A stretch of DNA of 64,000 nt from Planifilum fulgidum (GTDB lineage Bacteria > Bacillota > Bacilli > Thermoactinomycetales > DSM-44946), in assembly GCF_900113175.1 (NCBI RefSeq), contig NZ_FOOK01000009.1:1-64000 (forward strand). Direction: 5' to 3'. The stretch's first letter is position 1; every line of letters starts with the position of its first letter. A program made the translations under genes and the position numbers. Positions 51,006 to 60,621 of this stretch are shown in pieces. The notes under the pieces are model-generated. The model made no database searches and was not told where the DNA came from. It worked only from the letters and a program-made list of their open reading frames with translations.

Positions 51006-51713
51006 TTTTTTTACCCTATTATCTTACCCGAAATCTCCCGGGGAAAAAAGACGCCGCGGAACCATCCGGCCCGATCTCCAATCCCCGCCGGATCGCCTCC
51101 GCCACCGATTTGGCCGGCGAACGAAGAAGGACGCACGACCGGACAAGCACAGAAAGCCCCATGATCTCTTCCCCCTCCGTCGCTTCCCTTCCGCCGGGCG
51201 AACCCGAAGGGAAGAAGCCGTCCGGCCGTCAGAGGCGGCATCGCCGCTCCCCACGACGGGACCGCCTGCTGGATCATCGAAAAAAACGGGTCCGCCGGCA
51301 TGAGGGATTCGATAATTTCTGCATCGCCGGCCCGAAAAAAGCGGCCCCTTCGAAACCGCCCCGGCCCGGTTGACGGGACCCTCGATAACCCGGCCCGCCG
51401 GAACCCGCCCGATCGGCGCCCGCGCCGGATCTTCCTTCGCGTCGGCGTCACATGGCCCCAAGCCCCCATGGCCCGGCCCCGAACGGGGAGACTTCCCGGA
51501 GAAATCCCGGCGGCCCAACCGCCCGGGCCGGTGCGCGGGGAGCTTCTCTTCCATCAGATTCCATACAAACTCTGCTCCCCCTCCTCCGGAAAAATCCCCT
51601 ATCCGGCACTCTGGCCCCGCGTTCTCTTCTTTGCGTCCCCGCCGACCGTCTTGCCCAACTCCGGGGATACGGACTAAGATAGAAATATGTTGCCCTCAAG
51701 AGGTGAGAACCAT
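51006..51713. other. 700-nt GC-rich region without a convincing gene
   Basis: One small frame on the minus strand (51019-51162, 47 residues, MGLSVLVRSCVLLRSPAKSV at the start) has a good GGAGGGGG site six nt before its ATG and could be real. The other long frames are compositional shadows. A promoter for the next transporter lies at 51651-51680. Confidence 0.4.
51651..51680 (+). promoter_or_regulatory. Promoter of the DHA2 transporter gene
   Basis: TTGCCC (51651-51656) and TAAGAT (51675-51680) with 18-nt spacing, 33 nt before the ATG. Confidence 0.5.
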
Positions 51714-53282
51714 ATGCCGTCCACCCACGAAAACCGTTCCCTCTCCGCTGCGGATCGAAGCAGCCTGAGCGCGACGCGCCGGATCATCATAACAGCCGCC
51801 CTCATGGTGGCCATGTTTCTGGCGGCGGTGGAAGCCACCATCGTCAACGCGGCCATGCCCACGGTCGTCTCCGCCCTGGGCGGACTCTCCCTGTACAGCT
51901 GGGTCTTTTCCGCGTTCATGTTGGCCAACACGACGACGGTGCCCATCTATGGCAAGTTGGCCGACCTGTACGGGCGCAAGCGGGTGTTCATCGTCGCCGT
52001 CGCCCTGTTTGTGGGAGGTTCCGCCCTGTGCGGGCTGGCCGGATCGATGGAACAACTGGTCCTTTTCCGGATCATTCAGGGACTGGGGGCCGGCGGGGTT
52101 CTCCCCGTCGCCCTGACCATCGTCGGAGATATTTATCCCTTTGAACAGCGCGCCCGCATCCAGGGGTGGTTTTCTTCCATGTGGGGACTGGCGGCGCTGA
52201 TCGGTCCCTTTGCCGGCGGCTGGACGATCGACCATTTCTCCTGGCGCTGGATCTTCTGGTTCAATCTTCCCTTCGGCCTGCTCGTCATCACCATCGTTGC
52301 CGCCTTCCTTCCGAACCGGAAGTCGGACAAACGGCTCCGGATCGATATCGTGGGCGCCCTGCTGCTGATGCTGTCCGTCTTTGCCTTTCTGTTCGCCACC
52401 CAGCAGATGGGCAGCCTCGGGTGGCAGGCCCCGGCGGTGTGGCTTCTGATGATCCTGGCCGCCCTGCTTCTTTTGGCCTTCGTCCTGTGGGAACGGCGGG
52501 AGAGCCAGCCCTTTCTTCCGGTGGAACTGTTCAAAAACCGAATCATCTATTCCAGCAACCTGACGGCGTTTCTGACGGGGATCGGCATGTTCGGGGCCAT
52601 CTCCTTCGTTCCCTTGTTCGTCCAAAGCGTCCTGGGAAAAAGCGCCACCCTGGCCGGGCTGGCCATCACGCCCCAGGTGCTGGGTTGGAGCACCGCTTCC
52701 GTCGTGGCCGGGCGGTGGATGCTGAAAAGCGGCTACCGCCCTCCCATTCTGACCGGAGTGACGCTGATCAGCGCGGCGGCAGCCCTCTTCATCTTTATGA
52801 ATGCCCAAACCCCCTACGCGCTGGTGCTGGGTTCCATGTTCATCCTGGGGCTGGGTCTGGGACTGTCGATGACCAGCTATATCGTGGCGGTGCAGAACGC
52901 CGTGGATGCGGATCGGCGGGGAGCGGCCACCTCCTCCCAAATGTTTGCCCGCACCCTGGGGGGAGCCGTCGGGGTCACGATCCTGGGGGCCGTGATGATC
53001 ACGCGCCTTCGGGCGCAAATCGACTCCTTCCTCTCCTCCCGGCAGGGAAGCCTCGATCCGGAGACCATCCGGCAGCTTCGGGAAGCGCAGGGGATCACCC
53101 ATCCCGAGGGGCTGGCCTCCCTGCCCGAACAGGTGGCCGGCCAGGTGAGCCAGTTTCTGTCCCAAGCCCTGGACTCCACCTTCTTCACCGCCGCCGCCCT
53201 CAGCCTGCTGGCCCTGGCCTCCGCCTATTTCCTGGTCCCGGGTGGAAACGCCAAGTCCCTGGCCGCCGGGAAAGGGGACTGA
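51714..53282 (+). CDS. DHA2-family multidrug MFS transporter (EmrB/QacA type)
   Basis: 522 residues with fourteen predicted helices. Motifs: FLAAVEATIVNAAMPTVV (helix 1, motif D1), GKLADLYGRKRVFIVAV (motif A) and IQGLGAGGVLPVALTIVGDI (motif B/C region). Exports hydrophobic drugs in exchange for protons. ATG 51714 follows AGAGGTGAG. The C-terminal periplasmic part (about 430-500) is rich in Gln/Ser as in QacA-type proteins. The YdjM-type gene starts 33 nt later on the same strand. Confidence 0.9.
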   Translation: MPSTHENRSLSAADRSSLSATRRIIITAALMVAMFLAAVEATIVNAAMPTVVSALGGLSLYSWVFSAFMLANTTTVPIYGKLADLYGRKRVFIVAVALFVGGSALCGLAGSMEQLVLFRIIQGLGAGGVLPVALTIVGDIYPFEQRARIQGWFSSMWGLAALIGPFAGGWTIDHFSWRWIFWFNLPFGLLVITIVAAFLPNRKSDKRLRIDIVGALLLMLSVFAFLFATQQMGSLGWQAPAVWLLMILAALLLLAFVLWERRESQPFLPVELFKNRIIYSSNLTAFLTGIGMFGAISFVPLFVQSVLGKSATLAGLAITPQVLGWSTASVVAGRWMLKSGYRPPILTGVTLISAAAALFIFMNAQTPYALVLGSMFILGLGLGLSMTSYIVAVQNAVDADRRGAATSSQMFARTLGGAVGVTILGAVMITRLRAQIDSFLSSRQGSLDPETIRQLREAQGITHPEGLASLPEQVAGQVSQFLSQALDSTFFTAAALSLLALASAYFLVPGGNAKSLAAGKGD

Positions 53283-53314
53283 ACGCCGCATCCTCGCAAA
53301 GGGGGGATGAAGAA

Positions 53315-54193
53315 ATGGACAACCTCACCCACGGACTTCTGGGCTACGCCCTGTATGCCGCCACAGACACAAGGGACCTGAGCCGGAAGGAGCGGGCCGG
53401 ATATGCCGCCGCCGCCGTCATCGGCGCGGAAATCCCCGACATCGAATCCTTCACCACCTTTTTCGGGGATGAGGCCTATCTCACCTGGCACCGCGGCTTC
53501 ACCCACTCGTTCCTGTTCTCGCCGGCCATGGCGCTGCTGGCCTTGGGCATCGTCGCGCTGTTCAACCGATCCGTCCGCTGGAAAAAGGCATACCTGCTGG
53601 CGCTGGGCGGAGTGATCGTTCACATATTGTCCGATCTTTCCAACAGTTGGGGAACGGGCATCTGGGAGCCCCTCGACCACGGAAGGTATTCGCTCGGCAT
53701 CCTGCCGATCGTCGACGCCGTGATCCTCCTGATTTTGCTCTTCGCCTGGCTGGCCCGTCGCTTTGCATCCCGCGCCAGGGCTTTTCGGTGGGGCTTGGCG
53801 GCCATCGCCTGTTACACGGCATTGCAGGGAATCCTGGCGTCGGCGGCGGTGGAGCGGATTCCCGACGGCTACGACCGGATTGCCACCTCCGCCCAATTCG
53901 TCCCCACCCAGTTTCAGATCATCGTAAAGCGGGGAGACCGGTTCGAATACTGGCGAACCACGGCCCTCTCCCGGCCGGTCAAGGAAAAAACGATCGTCGA
54001 TGACCGGCATCATCCCGCCGTCCCGCGGGCCCTCGAAGACCCGGATGCGAAGGCCATCGCCCGCTTCGCTCCTTTCTACGGAGCCGCGGTGACGGAAAAA
54101 GCCGACGCCTACCGGGTGACCATCTACGATCCGCGTTTCCGCCTCGTCCGCCCCTCCCTTCTCAGCAAAACAGTGGCGGTTCCGAAGCAATAG
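53315..54193 (+). CDS. YdjM/YbcI-family membrane-bound metal-dependent hydrolase
   Basis: 292 residues. The N-terminal signature MDNLTHGLLGYALYA and the motif HRGFTHSFLFSPAMALLALG with VIVHILSDLSNSWGTGIW carry the conserved His/Asp residues of the LexA-binding YdjM/DUF457 family. Five to six membrane helices are visible; the C-terminal 100 residues are soluble. GGGGGGATGAAGAA precedes ATG 53315. Its function is not established. It is in the same direction as the DHA2 transporter and probably co-transcribed. Confidence 0.85.
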   Translation: MDNLTHGLLGYALYAATDTRDLSRKERAGYAAAAVIGAEIPDIESFTTFFGDEAYLTWHRGFTHSFLFSPAMALLALGIVALFNRSVRWKKAYLLALGGVIVHILSDLSNSWGTGIWEPLDHGRYSLGILPIVDAVILLILLFAWLARRFASRARAFRWGLAAIACYTALQGILASAAVERIPDGYDRIATSAQFVPTQFQIIVKRGDRFEYWRTTALSRPVKEKTIVDDRHHPAVPRALEDPDAKAIARFAPFYGAAVTEKADAYRVTIYDPRFRLVRPSLLSKTVAVPKQ

Positions 54194-54198
54194 GGCGC

Positions 54199-54225
54199 AA
54201 AAAGGGGCCGCCTCCCCGGGCGGCC
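54199..54225 (-). terminator. Terminator of the histidine phosphatase gene
   Basis: GGCCGCC (54206-54212) pairs with GGCGGCC (54219-54225), followed on the minus strand by CCTTTTTGC. It directly follows the stop codon. Confidence 0.8.
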
Positions 54226-54825
54226 TCAAACGGCCAAATGCTCGGTGATGTTCACCTTTTCCACACGCCAGTCCTCCTCCCGGTGATCATACACCAGGTG
54301 TGTCAGGCTGGCATTTTCCAGACGGGTCACACCGGGGCCGTAACGTCCCCGGCTCACCTTGGCCAACGCGGCGTTGATGCTCCCCCCGTGGCTGACCGCC
54401 AAAATGCGGCCGCCCCGGTGAAGGCCGACCAAATGCTCCAACTGGTTCATCATGCGCTCCTGCAACGCGGATAGGGATTCGATTCCGTTCTTCCCCTCGA
54501 CGATCCGCCCGGGCCAGTCGGGAAAACGGGCAGCCACTTCCTCCTGGGTCAGGCCTTCCCACTCCCCCATGAATCGCTCCCTCAGTCCCTTCAGCGTCAC
54601 GACGGGAAGGGCCAGCTCCCGGGCGACGATTTCCGCCGTTTGAACGGCCCGCTTCAGGTCGCTGGAATAGACGGCGTCAAACGTTTCGGACTTCAGGCGT
54701 TGGGCCAGCCGCTCCGCCTGGAAAAGGCCCGCGGGACTCAAGGGCACGTCTTGATGGCCCTGAAATCGACGTTCCCGGTTCCAGGCCGTTTCCCCGTGTC
54801 GGACCAGATAGACGTGCGTCTCCAC
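54226..54825 (-). CDS. Histidine phosphatase (phosphoglycerate mutase-like)
   Basis: 199 residues. The phosphohistidine motif VYLVRHGETAWNRERRFQG lies near the N-terminus, with second active-site residues ILAVSHGGSINAAL. This is the cofactor-dependent phosphatase branch (PhoE/CobC/GpmB-like) that dephosphorylates small metabolites; the substrate is not evident. GTG 54825 follows AAAGGAGGGG at eight to ten nt; the longer open frame upstream lacks support. It is monocistronic. Confidence 0.87.
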   Translation of the reverse strand: METHVYLVRHGETAWNRERRFQGHQDVPLSPAGLFQAERLAQRLKSETFDAVYSSDLKRAVQTAEIVARELALPVVTLKGLRERFMGEWEGLTQEEVAARFPDWPGRIVEGKNGIESLSALQERMMNQLEHLVGLHRGGRILAVSHGGSINAALAKVSRGRYGPGVTRLENASLTHLVYDHREEDWRVEKVNITEHLAV

Positions 54826-55948
54826 CCTTCTCTCCCCTCCTTTTTTCTCCTCCCCGCACCCCATTTTACCACGCGGGTTTTCCCGTTCCTTTCTTTTCAT
54901 ATGCTTCAAACCGGCGCATTCTTTCCCTTTTTCAACGCTTCTTCATATAAGGGGAGGAAGCGGATGAGAAGGCACGAACCGGCGGGGAGGCCGGATGCCG
55001 ACCTTTCGGGAAAATGTGTTTGCAGAGAAGATGCGTCCCCAAGGGGGCACTCGGCGGGCTTTCCGAATTGCGGGTCCCTAGCGCGGCTTTCGCCGGGCAC
55101 TCGTTCATCGCCGCCCCTTTTCCCATCCGCCGCCGCAAATCCCGCGCCGCAGGCACCCGGAAAACTTAAGCCGGCTTTTGCAGGGAAAGCCATGCCTCAA
55201 AATGTTCCTTTTCGCCCATGGCCCCGTCCGCGGGCAACCTCCCGGAATCCCGGGGCGGAGCGTCCCGGAGCCCGCGGCGGAGGGTGCTGCCCCATCGCCC
55301 GCCAAAGGCCGCCGCAAAAAACCAAAAAATGCGAAGAAAATGCGCATTTCCGTGTCGCTCCCCGCTTGGCACGGGAATTCAAGGGGATTTTCATCCCCGG
55401 AAAGAAGCGTCAAAAAAGGACGGTTTCCCGGGAGTATTATGCATTCTCCGTCCGTCCGCGAACCTTCGCCAAGCAAGGATGAGAAGAGGCGGCCAAGCCG
55501 CCCTCGAAGACGGAAACCCCGCCGCATCGTGAAACCGCCCGAAACCGCCCGGAAGGCGATCCCCGGATGTACGGAGGGGAGAAAAGAGGCTTCGCGTCCT
55601 TTCGTCACGCCGGCGTCCCCGCCGGCTGAGAAACTGCATTTCTCCGCCGCTCCCCGGTCAAACGGGATGCCCCTTCACCGGATCTTGAGACGGCCGGCAA
55701 ATGGCCCGAGACAAAAACCCGGCCGGGGCGGAGCCGAAGGAGGCCGTCGCCGCGCCGCCTGTCTTTTTCGCCGCTCCCCAATCCCCCTTGGGAAAGCAAT
55801 GCCCGCCTTGTCCCGGAGGAGGCGCGTCCCCCCTCAACCCGGCCTTCATCCCAGACCCATCCCGGGATTTGCCTGTCGTCCGACCGTCCGTCACATCCGG
55901 ATCAGCTTGCCGCTCCGGTTTCCCAACTGACAGGGCCTCTTTGTTTCC
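54826..55948. other. 1.1-kb region without a supported gene
   Basis: Open frames occur on all strands because of high GC, but none starts after a proper ribosome binding site or has a plausible protein composition. No repeat, tRNA or riboswitch was recognised. It could be the remnant of a lost gene or a non-coding RNA region. Confidence 0.5.
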
Positions 55949-56383
55949 TCATCCCTTCATATCCTCATGAATCTTGTACAGCTTCCGCCTCAAATCCTCC
56001 CGGTCCATCCCCCACGGATCTTTGCGAACCCGGCCCTCCAGCCGGGACAGCTCGTCAAACACCTTGCTGTCCGTGGTCACATGGACTTTTCGTCCCGGGA
56101 ACCGATCCTTCAACCTTTCGTGCACATCCTTGCGGATGCTCCGCAAAAAGAAACGATTGAAGTTGGTCACCTTCAATCCCACATAAAGTTCATCCTTCAG
56201 CGCCACCGCCACCGCCTCATCCACCCGGCGGTTTTCCTTCGCGATTTGTTTCGTCTCCTCCAAGGCCGGCCGGTCGATGACCGGCAACTGGGCAAGTTGT
56301 CGATCATCCCCGGGCTTTTCCGCCACTTGGCATCCCGTCAGGAGAAGGGCCAGGATGAGACAGGTCGGCAAAAACCCTTTCAA
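55949..56383 (-). CDS. YhcN/YlaJ-family spore lipoprotein
   Basis: 144 residues. The lipoprotein signal ends LLLTGC; the mature part has AVAVALKDELYVGLKVTNFN and VHVTTDSKVFDEL typical of the YhcN/YlaJ sporulation lipoproteins of the spore inner membrane. TTG 56383 lies seven nt after AAAGGAGGTAC. It is divergent from spoVAC. Homologs of this lipoprotein accompany spoVA genes in mobile heat-resistance operons of Bacillus; here it probably belongs functionally to the spore membrane complex. Confidence 0.88.
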   Translation of the reverse strand: MKGFLPTCLILALLLTGCQVAEKPGDDRQLAQLPVIDRPALEETKQIAKENRRVDEAVAVALKDELYVGLKVTNFNRFFLRSIRKDVHERLKDRFPGRKVHVTTDSKVFDELSRLEGRVRKDPWGMDREDLRRKLYKIHEDMKG

Positions 56384-56736
56384 CCCTTGTACCTCCTTTC
56401 TTCCCTGCAAGATATTATGGACACTTCCTCTGCATAAAAACCGGCCGGATTCCTCATCATGTTATACGTAGGAAGCGGCCGCAAAATGGGAGGTGCCGCG
56501 GCCGTAAGGAACCGCGGGTTCCAGGGATGGGATCGAAAGCGGGGGCCGGGATGAAGGTGGATCCCTTTGATGCAGCCGGCCTCCGCCCTGATGAAACAGC
56601 TCTCCGACCTGAGGGCAGTCGAACGAAGGCGCGCGGACGGATCTTCAGGCTCTCCTTCTCCGTCCGCAGCCCGGCGGCCAAGTGTCCGCGCGGTCCAAGT
56701 CAATTCCCTTCCTTCGTGAAGCTGAGGTGAACACAC
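56384..56736. other. Divergent regulatory region between the lipoprotein and spoVAC
   Basis: 350 nt without a gene. Hairpin GCGGACGGA (56633-56641) with TCCGTCCGC (56659-56667) lies about 70 nt before spoVAC. A sigma-G promoter is expected for both genes, but I could not pick a convincing GNATA/CATNNTA pair by eye. Confidence 0.4.
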
Positions 56737-57213
56737 ATGTCCGACACAAACCAAAACAACACCCCCGCTCAACAGGAATACCAGGACTTCGCCAAAAAAA
56801 GGGATCCGGGCCGTCCCGTGTTAAAAAATTGCATCCTGGCCTTTTTGTCGGGGGGAACGATTTGTCTCCTCGGCCAACTGATCTCCACCTTCTACATGCG
56901 TTTTTTCGATTTCACCGAAAAAACCGCGGGAGATCCCACTGTCGCCACGCTCATTTTTCTCTCCTCCCTGCTGACCGGTCTCGGCGTCTACGACCACATC
57001 GCCCAATGGGCCGGCGCGGGGACGATCATCCCGGTGACCGGCTTTGCCAACGCCCTCACTTCGTCGGCCATTGAACACCGGTCCGAAGGCTTTGTCCTCG
57101 GGGTGGGGGGCAACATGTTCAAACTGGCCGGATCGGTCATCGTCTTCGGGGTCTTTTCCGCCTTCATCATCGCGACCGTCAAGGTGATCCTCCGCGGATT
57201 GGGGGGGATGTGA
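56737..57213 (+). CDS. spoVAC: Stage V sporulation protein AC
   Basis: 158 residues. SpoVAC signature: AFLSGGTICLLGQLISTFY, LSSLLTGLGVYDHIAQWAG, TIIPVTGFANALTSSAIEH, followed by a hydrophobic C-terminal helix (LAGSVIVFGVFSAFIIATVKV). In Bacillus it is a mechanosensitive membrane protein of the SpoVA channel that moves dipicolinate. GAGGTG precedes the ATG. The spoVAD GTG begins right after the stop. Confidence 0.95.
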   Translation: MSDTNQNNTPAQQEYQDFAKKRDPGRPVLKNCILAFLSGGTICLLGQLISTFYMRFFDFTEKTAGDPTVATLIFLSSLLTGLGVYDHIAQWAGAGTIIPVTGFANALTSSAIEHRSEGFVLGVGGNMFKLAGSVIVFGVFSAFIIATVKVILRGLGGM

Positions 57214-58215
57214 GTGCTTCAGGGGCAAACGTGGATTTTCGACAACCCCCCGACGATCACATCTTCCGCCGCCGTGGGCGGTCCCTTTGAGGCGCAGGGC
57301 CCCCTGGCCGCGGATTTCGATCTCCTCTTTGACGACATGTGGCTCGGCCAAGACAGCTTTGAAAAGGCGGAGAAAAAACTGATGGAACAGGCCTGCGACA
57401 AGGCCATCCAAAAGGCGGGCTTGCAAAAGGAAGACATCCAGTTTTACCTGGCCGGCGACCTCCTGAACCAGATCATCACCAGCAGCTTCTCCGCCCGGAC
57501 CCTGGCCATTCCCTATCTCGGCCTGTTCGGGGCTTGCTCCACCTCGATGGAGGGGCTCGCTCTGGCCGCTCTGATGGTATCCGCGGGCTATGCCGACCGG
57601 GTGCTGACGGCCACCGCCAGCCACAACGGCGCCGCCGAAAAGCAATTCCGCTATCCGACGGAATACGGCTCCCAAAAGCCGCCCACGGCCCAATGGACGG
57701 TGACCGGAGCCGGCGCCGCCGTGGTCGTTTCCGGGGGAAACGGGCCCCGGGTGACGGCGGCGACCATCGGCCGGGTGGTCGACATGGGCATCACCGACCC
57801 CTTCAACATGGGAGCGGCGATGGCCCCCGCGGCGGCGGACACCATCGAGGCCCACTTCCGCGATTTGCGCATCTCCCCTGCGGAATACGACCTGATCCTG
57901 ACCGGGGACCTGGGACGGATCGGCCATCCCCTTGCGGCCGAGTTGCTGGCCAAACAGGGGCTGGAGCTTCCCCCGGACCGTTTCGGTGATTGCGGATTGA
58001 TGATCTACCGGGAGGACCAACCCGTTCAGGCCGGTGCCAGCGGTTGCGCCAGTTCCGCCTGTGTCACCTACGGGCATGTGCTCAACCGGATGCGCCGGGG
58101 AGAACTGAACAAGGTCCTGATCGTGGCCACGGGCGCCCTTCTTTCCCCCTTGAGCTACCAACAGAAGGAAAGCATTCCCTGCATCGCCCACGCGGTGGCG
58201 ATCCAATCCGGTTAG
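57214..58215 (+). CDS. spoVAD: Stage V sporulation protein AD
   Basis: 333 residues with a thiolase-like fold: QTWIFDNPPTITSSAAVGGP, LAGDLLNQIITSSFSARTL, FGACSTSMEGLALAALMVSA, ILTGDLGRIGHPL, SGCASSACVTYGHVLNRM. SpoVAD binds dipicolinic acid and is part of the spore inner-membrane complex. GTG 57214 immediately follows the spoVAC stop, with GGGGGG nine nt upstream. spoVAE follows after 12 nt. Confidence 0.95.
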   Translation: MLQGQTWIFDNPPTITSSAAVGGPFEAQGPLAADFDLLFDDMWLGQDSFEKAEKKLMEQACDKAIQKAGLQKEDIQFYLAGDLLNQIITSSFSARTLAIPYLGLFGACSTSMEGLALAALMVSAGYADRVLTATASHNGAAEKQFRYPTEYGSQKPPTAQWTVTGAGAAVVVSGGNGPRVTAATIGRVVDMGITDPFNMGAAMAPAAADTIEAHFRDLRISPAEYDLILTGDLGRIGHPLAAELLAKQGLELPPDRFGDCGLMIYREDQPVQAGASGCASSACVTYGHVLNRMRRGELNKVLIVATGALLSPLSYQQKESIPCIAHAVAIQSG

Positions 58216-58227
58216 GAGGGAACAGGC

Positions 58228-58578
58228 ATGATTTTTTTCTGGGCCTTTGTGGTCGGGGGATTGATCTGTGTCATCGGACAGCTTCTGATCGACGTGTTCA
58301 AACTGACGCCTGCCCACACCACCAGCACCCTGGTCGTCGTGGGAGCCCTGCTGGACGGCTTCAATCTGTATGAGCCGCTGATCGATTTCGCGGGAGCCGG
58401 TGCCACCGTGCCCATCACCAGCTTCGGCAACGCCCTCGTCCACGGCGCGATGGCCGAAGCGGAGAGGCACGGGCTGATCGGAGTGATCACCGGGATATTC
58501 GAAGTGACCAGCGCCGGTATCTCCTCTGCCATCATCTTCGGTTTCCTGGCGGCGTTGATCTTCCGGCCGAAAGGCTGA
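58228..58578 (+). CDS. spoVAE: Stage V sporulation protein AE (AEb type)
   Basis: 116 residues. [60 protein letters not shown] and [20 protein letters not shown] match the hydrophobic SpoVAE (AEb) protein of the SpoVA complex. AGGAGGGAA precedes the ATG. The operon stops here: spoVAA, AB, AEa and AF do not follow. Confidence 0.93.
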   Translation: MIFFWAFVVGGLICVIGQLLIDVFKLTPAHTTSTLVVVGALLDGFNLYEPLIDFAGAGATVPITSFGNALVHGAMAEAERHGLIGVITGIFEVTSAGISSAIIFGFLAALIFRPKG

Positions 58579-59156
58579 TCTCTCGATCGGAAGCTTTCCA
58601 CGCCCCGCTTTTCTCCCCCTGCTGATCATCCATCCCGGCCGCCTCCAATAGAGAGGCGGCCCGCATTCCGTGGACAAGCACCCTCGCAGACGCCGGAACC
58701 CTCCCTCCTCCCTCCCCCTGCCGTCCCGGGATCCTCCGGCCGCGCATGGGACGGATTCAGGGCCATTTACGGAAAACGGGAGACGGTCACATATTTTTTA
58801 TTTTTAAAAAACCCTGCCATGAAAGCGGAATCATTATTCATGTAAGTGCATTTTTCTTCACTTCCGCAACTCCCCCCGAACGCAGGATCGGGGTGGAGCA
58901 GCCGAATCATCAACGATATAATATCCCTATGAAATCTTTGTGAATCCCGACCCCCGCCTCCCGCCAAGGCCCTGCGGGACGGCCGGAGGCGTGCGGAACG
59001 GCAATATGCGCTTTTTGTTTGTGAATATCTCTCTTTTCTCAATCTTGTCATGTTAAATAAAAAAATTTCATGAAGGACAAAGACCGGAAAGCTGTCGCAG
59101 GTTGCAAGTTCCCCGAAGTTTACATAAATCAAATAAGAATGAATGGAGGTCGATCT
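58579..59156. other. Intergenic region after spoVAE with one hairpin
   Basis: Stem GGCCGCCTC (58637-58645) with GAGGCGGCC (58653-58661), likely acting as terminator of the spoVA operon although no T-run follows. The rest, up to gudB-like gene start at 59157, becomes AT-rich (59000-59150) and probably contains its promoter, which I could not define. Confidence 0.5.
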
Positions 59157-60437
59157 ATGCACAATCCCTTTGAAATGGCTCAACAACAGGTCGCCCACGC
59201 AGCCAACCTGCTCGGGCTGGATCGCAACGTCACGGAAATCCTCCTGCATCCGACGCGCGTTCTCTGCGTTTCCTTCCCCGTGACCATGGACGACGGCAGC
59301 ACCCGGATCTTTCACGGGTACCGGTCGCAGCACAACGACGCCATCGGGCCGACCAAGGGAGGCATCCGTTTTCACCCCGATGTGACCATGGACGAAGTCA
59401 AGGCCCTCTCGATGTGGATGACCTTTAAATGCGGCGTGGTCGGCCTGCCCTACGGAGGAGCGAAGGGGGGCGTCGTCTGCAATCCGAAACAGTTGTCCAA
59501 AGGGGAACTGGAACGGGTGAGCCGGGGCTTCATCCAGGCGATCGCTTCCATCATCGGACCGGAAAAGGACATTCCGGCGCCGGACGTGTACACCAATGCC
59601 GAAATCATGGGCTGGATGATGGATGAGTTCAGCCGCATGCGCCAATCCTTCACCCCCGGCGTCATCACCGGCAAGGATCCGATTATCGGCGGTTCCCTGG
59701 GACGGGATAAAGCGACCGCCCTCGGCTGCGTCTTCACCATCCGGGAAGCGGCGGAGAAACTGGGGATTCCCCTGGAAGGAGCCACCGTCGCCGTTCAAGG
59801 CTTTGGCAACGCGGGCCGCTACAGCGCTCTTCTTCTGCAGGAATTGGGCTGCCGGATCGTGGCCATCAGCGACTCGCAGGGAGGCATCTTCAACCCCGGC
59901 GGGATTGATCCGAAGGAAGCCGTCAACATCAAGGAGAAGACCGGATCGGTCATCCATTTCACCGACTATTTCAGCGATCACACCCGGCAAATCACCAACC
60001 GGGAACTTCTGGAACTCGAGGTGGACATCCTGATTCCCGCCGCCTTGGAGGATCAGATCCACGAAGAAAATGCGGACCGCATCCGCGCCAAAATCGTGGC
60101 GGAGGCGGCCAACGGCCCCACCACGCCGGAGGCGGACCGGATCCTCTACAACAAGGGCATTCACGTGATCCCGGATATCCTGGCCAACGCCGGCGGCGTC
60201 ACCGTCTCCTACTTCGAATGGGTTCAAAACCTCATGAACTATCACTGGCCGGAAGAGGAAGTGAACAGCAAACTGGAACAAAAAATGGTGGAGGCTTACC
60301 ACAACGTTTACCGGATGCATCAGGAGAAAAAGGTGGACATGCGGACCGCCGCCTATATGGTGTCCATCGCCCGGATCGTCAAGGCGATGGTGGCCCGGGG
60401 CTGGATCAAGGAGCACCAGGCCGTTCTCCAGCGGTGA
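59157..60437 (+). CDS. Glutamate dehydrogenase (Glu/Leu/Phe/Val family)
   Basis: 426 residues. Active-site signature LPYGGAKGGVVCNP (catalytic Lys), the dinucleotide motif VAVQGFGNAGRYSA and substrate-domain residues GYRSQHNDAIGPTKGGIRFH. It is closest to the NAD-type catabolic enzymes GudB/RocG, deaminating glutamate to 2-oxoglutarate. ATG 59157 follows GGAGG. An upstream in-frame ATG (59070) lacks a site. A strong terminator follows. Confidence 0.93.
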   Translation: MHNPFEMAQQQVAHAANLLGLDRNVTEILLHPTRVLCVSFPVTMDDGSTRIFHGYRSQHNDAIGPTKGGIRFHPDVTMDEVKALSMWMTFKCGVVGLPYGGAKGGVVCNPKQLSKGELERVSRGFIQAIASIIGPEKDIPAPDVYTNAEIMGWMMDEFSRMRQSFTPGVITGKDPIIGGSLGRDKATALGCVFTIREAAEKLGIPLEGATVAVQGFGNAGRYSALLLQELGCRIVAISDSQGGIFNPGGIDPKEAVNIKEKTGSVIHFTDYFSDHTRQITNRELLELEVDILIPAALEDQIHEENADRIRAKIVAEAANGPTTPEADRILYNKGIHVIPDILANAGGVTVSYFEWVQNLMNYHWPEEEVNSKLEQKMVEAYHNVYRMHQEKKVDMRTAAYMVSIARIVKAMVARGWIKEHQAVLQR

Positions 60438-60450
60438 CTCCGTCAATCGG

Positions 60451-60482
60451 GCGCTTGCCGGCGAAGGCAGGCGCTTTTTTTT
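60451..60482 (+). terminator. Terminator of the glutamate dehydrogenase gene
   Basis: GCGCTTGCC (60451-60459) pairs with GGCAGGCGC (60466-60474) with one T/G mismatch, followed by eight T. Confidence 0.9.
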
Positions 60483-60621
60483 CGAGGCGACATCCATCTC
60501 GGGAAACCGGATTGACCCCTCTCGATTCTTCCTTCGGTTTCCGCCGCCGGGCGCCGATGATTGCCCCGGGGATTGCGCATACTGAAGGAGCGAAGCTTGC
60601 TGGCTGCAAGGGGGATGGGAC

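Noticed and set aside
51019-51162. 47-residue minus-strand frame with a good ribosome binding site
   Set aside because: No other support for a protein; left as a possibility in the region note.
54640-55482. 280-residue plus-strand frame in the gene-free region
   Set aside because: No ribosome binding site; begins antisense to the histidine phosphatase gene; composition typical of GC-rich noise.
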